From Leptolyngbyaceae cyanobacterium M65_K2018_010 (GTDB taxonomy: Bacteria; Cyanobacteriota; Cyanobacteriia; Phormidesmidales; Phormidesmidaceae): a stretch of DNA of 11,686 bases. The notes under the pieces are model-generated. The model was not told the origin of the DNA. It saw only the letters and a program-made list of their open reading frames with translations, and searched no databases. Shown in pieces: positions 1 to 6,884 of the stretch (positions are counted from its first letter, which is position 1; every line of letters starts with the position of its first letter). The DNA lies in the NCBI GenBank assembly GCA_015295885.1, contig DVEE01000066.1:1-11686 (forward strand), written 5' to 3'. The translations under genes were made by a program, and so were the position numbers.

Positions 1-941
1 CCCCTGAGGATGTTGCCGTGGCTGTGTTCGGCTCCCTCAAGTTCAATGGTGGCTTCAAAATTCTGGGCCTCGTTGATTTGCTGCACCCCGGCCAAAAGGT
101 AGGCTAAAACACCTAAGCGATTTTTCAGCTCGCGGTTAGCTCGGTTTACATAGTCCGCCTCAAAGCCGACGCCAGCCAGCAGCACCATGGGTCGGCCATT
201 GCAGCGGGCCACATCGACGACTTGGGTATTCCCGGCCAGGATAGTGTTACAGGCGGCCTGAATGGTGGTCGGAATACCCAGGGCACTGGCAAAGGCATTG
301 GCGGTGCCACGGGGAATGATACCCAGGGGGGTGTCGGTTTCCATTACGACTCCGGCGATCGCCGAGACGGTGCCATCTCCGCCGGAAGCAATCACCAGAT
401 CCGTTCCCTGGGAGAGTACCTGGCGGGCCTGGTCTGCCGGGTTCACATTGGCTTCGGTAAAGATGACATTGACCTGCACCTGGGGCTCCAGGAGCCGCCG
501 AATCAGGGTGAGATCGTTATCCGGATTACCTTGACCGGCAACGGGATTAAAGATCAGATGGCTTACCCTGGATTTACCCAGGTGGCTAATCACGGCCTCG
601 GCGGTGGCAACGTTGGTGGCCAGGGGCACGTTATGGACTTCGCATACCCGCCGCAGGGCCTGAATATCGGGTTCGTGGGGTTGGGCATAGAGGGGGTCAA
701 TCAGAAAGATGACCGCAGCCACCTCCCCCACCGCAACCCGTGCGGCTATCTGGGTATCGCCGCCTAGGGGGCCAGACAACATGCACTCAATCTCGAGGCC
801 AGTTTGTTGTTTCAGGCGTTCCCCAGTGGTGCCCGTGGCAATCAGATGGTAGCGGGATAGGATGCCCCGGAAGCGATCGCCCAGGGCTACTATGTCATCT
901 TTTTTGCCATCGTGGGCAATCAGGGCAACTTGAGTGGGCAT
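1..941 (-). CDS. mgsA: Methylglyoxal synthase fused to diacylglycerol-kinase-type catalytic domain (C-terminus cut by window edge)
   Basis: Methylglyoxal synthase converts dihydroxyacetone phosphate to methylglyoxal and phosphate in the cytosol. Residues 1-120 carry its family marks: HDGKK at 10-14 (His10 matching E. coli His19), phosphate loop TGTTG at 36-40, SGPLGGD at 56-62 with catalytic Asp62, and PHEPD at 88-92 with His89 and Asp92. Residues 127-313 form a second domain of the YegS/diacylglycerol kinase class: FNPVAGQGN at 131-139, nucleotide-binding GGDGT at 187-191 and PRGTANAFA at 210-218. The ATG lies 8 bp after the stop of the upstream 1226-aa gene, so it is probably the last visible gene of that operon; no clear Shine-Dalgarno precedes it, and translation may be coupled. 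At least 313 residues are visible and the frame is open at base 1. Both catalytic sets look intact. Family assignment is firm; the kinase substrate (diacylglycerol or another lipid) cannot be read from sequence. Confidence 0.93.
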   Translation of the reverse strand, partial: MPTQVALIAHDGKKDDIVALGDRFRGILSRYHLIATGTTGERLKQQTGLEIECMLSGPLGGDTQIAARVAVGEVAAVIFLIDPLYAQPHEPDIQALRRVCEVHNVPLATNVATAEAVISHLGKSRVSHLIFNPVAGQGNPDNDLTLIRRLLEPQVQVNVIFTEANVNPADQARQVLSQGTDLVIASGGDGTVSAIAGVVMETDTPLGIIPRGTANAFASALGIPTTIQAACNTILAGNTQVVDVARCNGRPMVLLAGVGFEADYVNRANRELKNRLGVLAYLLAGVQQINEAQNFEATIELEGAEHSHGNILR

Positions 942-949
942 GGTTTTGA

Positions 950-3900
950 TTAGAGGGTCATGGGAGGAATCGGTTCAATGTCGGGATCGTAACCGCCCAC
1001 TTGGTTGGTGCGCAGCACCCAAAGGCTGGCCCCGTGGCTGAGGCAGAGATCGGTAATGGTATCGCTGGCCTTGCGAGGCAACATAGTCCGCCAACTCATC
1101 AAGCCTCGCCCTAGGGTCTTGAGGGGATAGTCTGACAGGCTACTGCCCAAGGTTTGTTGCTCCTCTTCCCAGTCGGCCCGGGCACTGCCCAGGGGGAGGA
1201 GGCGCCGCTGAATAGCCCGGCGAAATCTCAGCAATTGGTTGAACTGCTGGGCTTGGTCAGGATGGTTGACTTCCCAAGCCTGGAGCTTAGCGCCGTGGAT
1301 TCTGATCGCGTCCTCCAGGTGTTTAGCACTGGCATACATGGCCTGGTTGGAATCCTGGGCGCAGTTATTGGCGGGGCCGACGTAGGTAACGCCGGTACCA
1401 TCCCCGGTCCGGTAGCGGGCGGTCATAACTTCCAATTCTAGGCGCAAATCGTCCAGAGCAGACCAGGCCCTGTCCTGGAACTGAAAGGGTTGGGTATAGG
1501 CTGGCAGCTTAATTAAAATATCGGAGACTGGGCGGGTGCCCAGGAACCCCCACTGGCGATCGCCCATGTATAGTGACCAATCTAGGGTGCCGGCAACCAG
1601 CCCCCGGCGATTGTGGGTATAGACCTGATGGTAGCGAATTTGAAACTGTAACTCCTGGGCCAGGGGTTCCCGCACTACCGTGGCCACCCCGTAGGCAAAA
1701 TGGCCAAAGTAAACTGGCCCGCGGGCGGCAGGCTCTCGCTTTACCCCACCAATGCCGCCATAGACATGGACCACCAGGGCCTGGTCTCCCTCCTGCCACG
1801 GGTCTAGGGCCGCGGCCAGGGAACTAGCCTGGGGGGCAATCAACACCGACTCCACCGTGCCCTTTTTCTCGGCCAACCGGCTCCAGGATTCCCGCCGCAG
1901 ATAGCGTCGCCCCTGGCGGTAGCTGGGGATGAACTGACTCGGTTGTAACTGACAGAGCTGCCGGGGCCGCAGGGCTTGCACCACAAATTCACCCTGGGCA
2001 TTGGGGGCACCGTAGATGTACCAACCGGTTGGGTTTAGGGGCGATCGCGACAGAGCTCGATTGGTAGCGGCCTCAATGCCCTCTCCATCGCTCACCACCT
2101 GGGGTAAGTACACCACCTCTTGGAGGCCATCAAACTCGCCGCTGGCGCGGTTAAAGTGGGCCACCCGATAGCGTTCCAGGGATTGATCCAGCGGTTCTAA
2201 AAAGCGCACCAAAGCGTAGAAACGGCCCACGGTCTGGATGGGTTCGTGGGCTATGGTAAGGGTCAAGGTGTCATTCTGCGATTCCATGGCCACTGGTTCT
2301 GGCAATTGCACCACCACATCATCTAGGGGGCGGGCACCGGCCAGGGATTCCAGGGGCGTGACTAGGCGCCAGTGGTTCAGGCGGGTCGGTAGAATCAACC
2401 CATCTCGGTAAGAGGCTTCAGCGGCGGCGCTAAAGTGAATATCGCGGGTGACGGCCCGAAATTGCCGCTGGTTCTCCCAGGGAGGATACCAGCGCAGGAC
2501 TACGGTTTTGCCTAGCCAGCTTTGGTATGCCTCGGGGGCCTGGAGAATCTCAAACCAGACCCCATCCAGGTAGGTCCGTTCCTCGATGGTCGGCAATATT
2601 AACCGCCCTACCCAATTGGCTATGGGCCGATACCATTGGGCATCTGGCCTGGCCTGAATGGGGTAATAGTCCAGCCGGTTAAAGGCCGCAGCCTGAAAAC
2701 GATAGTAATTGCCTGGGTTGTTGATTTCCTGTTGCTGTTTATCCAGCCGCTGACGCAGATTCCCGATCAGAATCTCCTGGGTCAAATCCAGGGTTTGCTG
2801 CAGGTGACTCCGACCATCGGGTAAAAAGGCATTGGGATCCACAATGCCGCCTGGAACCTGATGCCCCACCGGACCTAGGGGGATGACGGTGATCTTGCCC
2901 TGACGTTTGGCCCGGTTCCAGTAGGACAAAAACAGGAGTGGCCAGCGCCGAGGAAACAGGATGGGTCCCAGCCGTTGCACCGAGTCCTTCGCACCGGCCA
3001 GATGGTACACATGCTCTGCCTCCAGGGCTCGGACATTGCCACTGATCACCCCACCTAGGGAAATCACTTCTATGGGGGCTACTAGGGCCTGTTTCAAAAA
3101 CGGCATAATCCCCATGGCTATTTGCCCCCCGCCGCTGTAGCCGATTAACGTCAGGGGAATCCCGCCATCGTGGGGATAACCGGCCCGCAACAAACTTTCA
3201 TAGGCTTGCTGGGCCACCCCATGGTTGTAAATCGGGCCATAGCGGGCATCCGCAGAAACCCCCACGATCATGATGTTGCGGATATTGATAATCATTCCTA
3301 CCGATTTCACCCAGTGGGCGGACAGGGTCTCTACCCAACGCCAGAAAAAGGCCAGGGGACGGTCTTCGGTCAGGGAACGGTTGAGCACCGAGTAGGGAAT
3401 CAGACCCTTCACCAGGGCAATATCCGCCGGTAGGGCTTGCTCTAACTCAGCCAGGTATTGAGCCACCGCCGGCTGGTAGCCCGAGGTGGCTTGGTTCACC
3501 CCATCGAGGTAGACGATGTAGCGCCTAAAGGGAGTCCCAGAGCCAGGGGGGACGGCTAGGTTCCCCTCCGTCACGGCCATGGGTTCTACTCCTTCGCCAT
3601 ACCAACCGGCCCACCAACCGAGAGCCTCCAGGGGGGCCAGTAAACCACCAATCACCAAGGCAATCAAGGCTATCCAGACCAGGTCTACCATCCAGGCCAG
3701 TAGGCGACCCGAGGGATTGAGCCAACCCAGTAACAGTTCCCGCAGAGGGGTCAGGGCCACTGTGGTGATCAGGGCCAGCAGGGCAGCACTGCTGAAGAGA
3801 AAAAGCTGCCGCCAGCGGCGGGGCCATCGCCCTATCCCTGGGGAAGCCGGCAGGACAGCGGTAGAGGAGGTTGGCTGCCGGGGGCCTGGGTGGGGAACTG

Positions 3901-4630
3901 CTAGGGTCCCCCCTGGACGGACAGCCAGGCGCTCCAGTGCCTGGGCCTTTGGGGGGGCGGTTAAAGGCTGGGCCTTTGGGTTGGGGGGAGGCCCAACCTG
4001 GTTAGCCCAATGGCGGAGCTGTTGGGGGTTTAGCACCAACGGCACCCCGGCCACCCGATTTAGCAGCCGATGCAACCCATTTACCAGCGGTTGCCCCACG
4101 GTTTGCTGCAACACCAGCAGCACGATCCAGCCCAGGCCCACATGCCAGATCACCTGACCAGCGGTGAGGTTGGCCAGCACGGAAAAACCCACCACTACGG
4201 CCAGCAGGTTCCAAATAGACAGGAGGCGAAGTAGGGGCTGCCCCAGGTAGGGCAAGGCCCCTAAAAAGCTAAACACCAGGGGTAAATAGCCAAAGGCTAA
4301 CCCTTCGGCCACCACCGCCCAGGGAATGGGGACTTGCAGAAATTCACGGCCGGCCAGCCAGATACTCAAGACCCAAAGCAGATAACCGACCACAAACAAC
4401 AGGGCCATAACGCCCTGGCTGAGCACAAACCGCAGCGGCTTGACCCGATTGACAAATAGGATGACGGCTTGGGCCATAGCCTGGGAGATCCCAGCTAGGA
4501 CCACAATCCCTAGGGCCAAGCTATCTAGCTGATCTGCCCGAAGGGCTTGGGCGGCTCGGAAGGCTTCGGGGTTGAGGGCTAACATGCCCCCCAGAATCTC
4601 CCACAGTTGGTCAAAGGGCAGGTTAGTCAT
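950..4630 (-). CDS. 1226-aa multi-pass membrane protein with alpha/beta-hydrolase-like domain and large uncharacterised C-terminal half
   Basis: I do not recognise a characterised homologue. Hydrophobic segments lie near residues 38-60, 68-93, 102-128, 135-155, 160-178, 274-295 and 310-332, split by a Pro/Ala-rich linker (about 212-265) with a small repeat (PKAQPL, PPKAQAL). Residues 370-600 look like a serine hydrolase: strand YIVYLDGVNQ (371-380), elbow GYSGGGQ (497-503) with candidate nucleophile Ser499, and GPVGHQ (586-591) with candidate His590. Residues 640-1226 are probably soluble and hold two dense patches, VYGGIGG to GHFAYGVA (956-982) and GPANNCAQDSNQ (1085-1096) with Cys1090. I have a vague memory of similar C-terminal halves in cyanobacterial proteins labelled CAAX/Abi protease, which I cannot verify. 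The ATG is preceded by GGAG inside the end of the PHP gene, and the two genes overlap by 8 bp (ATGACTAA), so translation is probably coupled. The frame is intact throughout. Confidence 0.9.
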   Translation of the reverse strand: MTNLPFDQLWEILGGMLALNPEAFRAAQALRADQLDSLALGIVVLAGISQAMAQAVILFVNRVKPLRFVLSQGVMALLFVVGYLLWVLSIWLAGREFLQVPIPWAVVAEGLAFGYLPLVFSFLGALPYLGQPLLRLLSIWNLLAVVVGFSVLANLTAGQVIWHVGLGWIVLLVLQQTVGQPLVNGLHRLLNRVAGVPLVLNPQQLRHWANQVGPPPNPKAQPLTAPPKAQALERLAVRPGGTLAVPHPGPRQPTSSTAVLPASPGIGRWPRRWRQLFLFSSAALLALITTVALTPLRELLLGWLNPSGRLLAWMVDLVWIALIALVIGGLLAPLEALGWWAGWYGEGVEPMAVTEGNLAVPPGSGTPFRRYIVYLDGVNQATSGYQPAVAQYLAELEQALPADIALVKGLIPYSVLNRSLTEDRPLAFFWRWVETLSAHWVKSVGMIINIRNIMIVGVSADARYGPIYNHGVAQQAYESLLRAGYPHDGGIPLTLIGYSGGGQIAMGIMPFLKQALVAPIEVISLGGVISGNVRALEAEHVYHLAGAKDSVQRLGPILFPRRWPLLFLSYWNRAKRQGKITVIPLGPVGHQVPGGIVDPNAFLPDGRSHLQQTLDLTQEILIGNLRQRLDKQQQEINNPGNYYRFQAAAFNRLDYYPIQARPDAQWYRPIANWVGRLILPTIEERTYLDGVWFEILQAPEAYQSWLGKTVVLRWYPPWENQRQFRAVTRDIHFSAAAEASYRDGLILPTRLNHWRLVTPLESLAGARPLDDVVVQLPEPVAMESQNDTLTLTIAHEPIQTVGRFYALVRFLEPLDQSLERYRVAHFNRASGEFDGLQEVVYLPQVVSDGEGIEAATNRALSRSPLNPTGWYIYGAPNAQGEFVVQALRPRQLCQLQPSQFIPSYRQGRRYLRRESWSRLAEKKGTVESVLIAPQASSLAAALDPWQEGDQALVVHVYGGIGGVKREPAARGPVYFGHFAYGVATVVREPLAQELQFQIRYHQVYTHNRRGLVAGTLDWSLYMGDRQWGFLGTRPVSDILIKLPAYTQPFQFQDRAWSALDDLRLELEVMTARYRTGDGTGVTYVGPANNCAQDSNQAMYASAKHLEDAIRIHGAKLQAWEVNHPDQAQQFNQLLRFRRAIQRRLLPLGSARADWEEEQQTLGSSLSDYPLKTLGRGLMSWRTMLPRKASDTITDLCLSHGASLWVLRTNQVGGYDPDIEPIPPMTL

Positions 4631-5468
4631 GGCTCCAGCTCAGTTGAGATACCTGGGAGACAGCTCGCTTGAGGGGAGATAAAAGGGTCAGGGCCAGGTG
4701 CAGTTGGTTGAGCTCGGCGTGGTCGCTGGTTTTAGCCTCTGAGTTAGACCCGTGGTAGTCGCTACCACCGGTCTTCAATAGATCGTACTGGTGGCAATAG
4801 GCTTCTAGGCAGCGGATTTGGCTGGGGCTGTGGTGAGGATGATAAACCTCTACCCCCATTAGCCCGGCGGCGACCAACCGGGGCAACAGGGTTTCTACGG
4901 TGCCGCCCCGAAAGAGATAGGGATGGGCCCACACGGGCACGGCACCACACTGGCGCAGAAGCTGAATACCCTCGGTGGCGGAAAATTTTTCGTAGGGTAC
5001 GTAGGCTGGGCCATGGTCCCCTAACCAGCGGTTAAAGGCCTCGCGGCTAGACCGAGCATACCCGGCCTTGACCAGGGCTGCCGCCAGATGGGGCCGACCG
5101 GGGGCCATATTCCCCTCCAGGGGGGGAATTTCAATGGGATAGCCCAGGGCTGTGAGTTTTTCTACCATGGCCTGGGCCCGCCGCCGTCGGCCAGCAATCC
5201 GCTCCTGTAGCCTGGGTTCCAGGCGGTCGCGGTGGGGGTAAAAACCAAGAATGTGCAGCGATCGCCCATTCTCTACCGTGCTGAGTTCCACCCCCGGCAC
5301 AATTTCCAGCTCTGAGCCCGCCGCGGCCATCGCCTCATCCCAACCGGCCAGGGTATCGTGATCGGTAATGGCTAGGGCTTTGATTCCGGCTGCGATCGCG
5401 GCTTGAACCAGTTCAGCCGGGGTGAGACTGCCGTCGGAATAGGTAGTATGGGCGTGCAGGTCAAGCAT
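4623..5468 (-). CDS. PHP-domain metal-dependent phosphoesterase, RNase AM / YciV (TrpH) type
   Basis: This 281-aa protein has the full metal-binding pattern of the PHP superfamily: HAH at 5-7, Asp12, TDHD at 35-38, Glu61 in PGVELS, His72, PGRPH at 123-127, AHP at 181-183, YHPHH at 209-213 and GSDYHG at 235-240. Length and motif order match the YciV/TrpH group. Characterised members hydrolyse nucleoside 3',5'-bisphosphates, and the E. coli enzyme (RNase AM) also acts as a 5'-3' exonuclease trimming rRNA 5' ends; a cytosolic RNA-processing or pAp-recycling role is therefore the best guess. The ATG has no purine-rich Shine-Dalgarno; the sequence just upstream on the coding strand is almost pure C. 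The gene lies 51 bp after the 173-aa gene and overlaps the start of the 1226-aa gene, so all three are probably co-transcribed. The family call is secure; the exact substrate is inferred. Confidence 0.93.
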   Translation of the reverse strand: MLDLHAHTTYSDGSLTPAELVQAAIAAGIKALAITDHDTLAGWDEAMAAAGSELEIVPGVELSTVENGRSLHILGFYPHRDRLEPRLQERIAGRRRRAQAMVEKLTALGYPIEIPPLEGNMAPGRPHLAAALVKAGYARSSREAFNRWLGDHGPAYVPYEKFSATEGIQLLRQCGAVPVWAHPYLFRGGTVETLLPRLVAAGLMGVEVYHPHHSPSQIRCLEAYCHQYDLLKTGGSDYHGSNSEAKTSDHAELNQLHLALTLLSPLKRAVSQVSQLSWSHD

Positions 5469-5472
5469 AGTT

Positions 5473-5496
5473 GGGGGGCGGGGCGGGGCCGTGGGG
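5473..5496 (+). other. G-quadruplex motif directly upstream of the PHP gene start
   Basis: Four G-tracts of at least four bases (G6, G4, G4, G4) are separated by 1, 1 and 4 bases, and a further GGG lies 5 nt beyond. This fits the standard G3+N1-7 quadruplex pattern. It sits in the 51-bp gap between the 173-aa gene and the PHP gene, beginning 5 bp before the PHP ATG. The G-rich strand is the template, so the mRNA leader would be C-rich. Formation in vivo is not shown by sequence. Confidence 0.6.
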
Positions 5497-5519
5497 CAAA
5501 AGGGAGGCTGTACAGACCG

Positions 5520-6041
5520 TCACTCGATAGCCTCGGGGAGGGGCGGATCACCGCAGACGGCTAGGCGGGTGACTGCGGCAAGGGAGGCTGCCACTAGAGC
5601 TTTAGCCTTTTCATCCAGGGTAATCCAATCGATGTCGCCCTTGGGGTCCAGCAGAGCTGGATCCACCACCGCGGGCTGTTCCGGATCAAAATTTTGGAAG
5701 CAGACCTGAAAGCACAGATCCCAGAGGTTGAGGCTGGCGGTGTAGGGTCCTCGAGTCAGGCGTAGCTCGTAGATGGGCATGGGGGTGGGCAGTTGGTCGA
5801 GAGCCTGCTGAATTTGGGCCACGGCCGCTGGAGGCGCCTGGTCCAGTTCTGCCATGAGCGCCTTCACCTGGCGTTGCTGAGCTTCCGTGGTGCCCCTGGG
5901 CCACTGCACCTGTTCCAGATACTCGCTGTGCCAATCTAAGGTTTCAGTGTGTTTGCGCAGATTATCAATCACTCGGATTAGGCAGGGCTGCAGAAGCTGA
6001 TCAGCCTGGGCCTGGTCCCGATTACTGGCAAAGGTCAACAT
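5520..6041 (-). CDS. Conserved-looking 173-aa soluble protein of unknown function
   Basis: I do not recognise this protein. It reads as soluble: no signal peptide or membrane segment, an N-terminal half rich in Gln, Leu and Glu that should be helical (about residues 8-85), then a likely strand-rich part (PIYELRLTRGPYTASLNLWD, about 89-108) with two Cys nearby (FQVCFQNF), an acidic Pro/Asp loop, and a C-terminal helix (about 143-162). The start is well supported: GGAGAAG ends about 7 nt before the ATG on the coding strand. Codon use matches neighbouring genes. It is the first gene of the leftward cluster with the PHP phosphoesterase, the 1226-aa membrane protein and the methylglyoxal synthase fusion. 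That context does not point to a function. Confidence 0.85.
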   Translation of the reverse strand: MLTFASNRDQAQADQLLQPCLIRVIDNLRKHTETLDWHSEYLEQVQWPRGTTEAQQRQVKALMAELDQAPPAAVAQIQQALDQLPTPMPIYELRLTRGPYTASLNLWDLCFQVCFQNFDPEQPAVVDPALLDPKGDIDWITLDEKAKALVAASLAAVTRLAVCGDPPLPEAIE

Positions 6042-6164
6042 CGATCACTTCTCCGTCGATAACCTGTCCTTTTCCCTTGGGCTCGGCCTGGTGCTGAGGC
6101 CAGGGCCGCGGCCCCAAACCCCAATAGGGGGTGTCGGCTGGTTAGGGCCTTGGGGCTCATCCAG

Positions 6165-6386
6165 TTAGTGCAGGTCTGGGGTGCTCAAGGGCAAACGGTG
6201 GGGGGCTAAGTTGGCAGGGACTATCATCCCCCTCCTCTGAGTATCCCAGGTTTCTGCCTGGCCCAGGCTGGGTTGGATCGAACCTGGGTAGTTTTTCACT
6301 GGGCCGCCATGGTCTCCCTGCGGGTAAAAGCCGTGGGTGATTAGTTCGGCTTTCAATACCTGAGGATTTGAAAAACTCTGACACAA
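6165..6386 (-). CDS. Possible 73-aa hypothetical protein with uncertain start
   Basis: The frame is open from about 6500 leftwards to the TAA at 6165, but no ATG is available; the first usable start is TTG at 6386, without a Shine-Dalgarno. From about residue 13 the composition looks protein-like (Gly, Pro, His, Tyr mixed evenly, e.g. THGFYPQGDHGGPVKNYPG), and third codon positions are about two-thirds G or C by hand count. That is clearly higher than in the competing frame at 6157-6384. This favours a real or recently decayed gene over chance. An AGGAGG followed by an in-frame ATG (codon 54) could start a 20-aa peptide instead. No family recognised. It might also be a fragment of a longer ancestral gene. 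Confidence 0.33.
   Translation of the reverse strand: MCQSFSNPQVLKAELITHGFYPQGDHGGPVKNYPGSIQPSLGQAETWDTQRRGMIVPANLAPHRLPLSTPDLH
6245..6288. repeat. Inverted repeat with nested hairpin
   Basis: CCCAGGTT (6245-6252) is the exact reverse complement of AACCTGGG (6281-6288). Inside, GCCTGG (6256-6261) and CCAGGC (6263-6268) form a second inverted repeat. On the plus strand a short T-run (TAGTTTTT, 6289-6296) follows, so the outer stem is terminator-like, but no plus-strand gene precedes it. It also overlaps the doubtful minus-strand gene. Confidence 0.5.
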
Positions 6387-6535
6387 TGAAGCGGTGGGTA
6401 ATTTAAGGCATGCCTCGAACCATACATACCCTGTTTTTGGCGTCCAGGGTGAAGGTACAGGTGCCAGCCTGGTTGAGAATTCCCCTGCTTTAGAAATGGC
6501 CTACTTGGGCCGCTGCCCCCCGCCCAACCTCATTC

Positions 6536-6540
6536 AGGAG
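6536..6540 (+). promoter_or_regulatory. Shine-Dalgarno fixing the phasin-like gene start
   Basis: AGGAG ends 9 nt before the ATG at 6550. This site is why I start the gene at 6550 and not at the in-frame GTG at 6394, which has no such site and would add 52 residues of non-family-like sequence. Confidence 0.8.
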
Positions 6541-6549
6541 ACCTTGTCC

Positions 6550-6873
6550 ATGGATACTAACAACCTTTTACGGCAGCTACTAATGATTGGTGTGGGAACA
6601 ACCTCCCTGGTGGCAGAGCGGCTCAGACAGGTGACGGAAGAATGGGTGCGAGAGGGCAAGTTTAACCCGGATCAGGCTCGCGGCTTTGTGGATGAGGTGA
6701 TGGCCCAACTCAACGTTAACAATAGTTCCCTGGAAGATCAGTTTCAGAGACTGTTTCGGAACACTCTGCAAGACTTAGGAGTCCCTCGCCAGGCAGAAAT
6801 GGATGAGTTGAGGGGCCGGCTGGATCGTTTGGAACGTCAGGTGCGGGATTTAGAAAACCGGATTTGGAAATAA
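6550..6873 (+). CDS. Phasin-like small protein with C-terminal coiled coil
   Basis: This 107-aa protein opens with MDTNNLLRQLLMIGVGTTSL, continues through a charged amphipathic helix (about 22-56, VAERLRQVTEEWVREGK) and ends in a heptad-type coiled coil (about 80-106, ELRGRLDRLERQVRDLENR). This layout matches the short polyhydroxyalkanoate-synthesis-regulator/phasin-like proteins (COG3937 type) common in cyanobacteria. Phasins coat polyhydroxyalkanoate granules, but many relatives are found without a PHA role, so a granule or scaffold function is only an inference. The start is set by AGGAG 9 nt upstream. The stop is 11 bp before the MarC ATG on the same strand, so the two are probably co-transcribed. 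No other storage-granule gene is in the window. Confidence 0.75.
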   Translation: MDTNNLLRQLLMIGVGTTSLVAERLRQVTEEWVREGKFNPDQARGFVDEVMAQLNVNNSSLEDQFQRLFRNTLQDLGVPRQAEMDELRGRLDRLERQVRDLENRIWK

Positions 6874-6884
6874 TCCCATCTGCC

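Larger units (their letters stand above)
6042..6549. other. 508-bp divergent intergenic region with inverted repeats and one doubtful small gene
   Basis: This separates the leftward operon (start at 6041) from the rightward phasin-like gene (start at 6550), so promoters for both should lie here. I could not pick a convincing -35/-10 pair for either. It holds a 12-bp palindrome GGGCCGCGGCCC (6103-6114), an 8-bp inverted repeat around an inner hairpin (6245-6288), a 10-bp palindrome AGGCATGCCT (6406-6415), and a possible minus-strand coding sequence (6165-6386) entered separately. No tRNA or known riboswitch was recognised. Confidence 0.6.

Noticed and set aside
222..767. 181-codon plus-strand open frame
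   Set aside because: It is antisense to the methylglyoxal synthase/kinase fusion, whose catalytic motifs fix the true frame.
3935..3995. G-rich repeats in the Pro-rich linker of the 1226-aa gene
   Set aside because: Explained by proline codons and the small PKAQ-type amino-acid repeat in the linker; no separate function is needed.
3579..4157. 192-codon plus-strand open frame
   Set aside because: It is antisense to the membrane and linker part of the 1226-aa gene; its Arg/Ser/Pro-rich composition is typical of a GC-rich shadow.
6264..6288. tRNA T-arm-like GGTTCGATCC on the minus strand
   Set aside because: The flanking five bases do not pair as a T-stem and no acceptor or anticodon arm is found around it.
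6281..6296. Rho-independent terminator on the plus strand
   Set aside because: The stem is followed by a T-run, but the loop is long and no plus-strand gene lies upstream to be terminated.
6157..6384. 75-codon minus-strand frame overlapping the possible 73-aa gene
   Set aside because: Third-position G/C is about half, lower than in the alternative frame, and the product is Pro/Arg-rich without recognisable character.
6394..6549. In-frame GTG start extending the phasin-like protein by 52 residues
   Set aside because: No Shine-Dalgarno there, whereas AGGAG stands 9 nt before the ATG at 6550; the extension does not resemble the family.
6864..6884. TTG start for the MarC gene
   Set aside because: It would overlap the preceding gene and add seven residues before the family's usual N-terminus.
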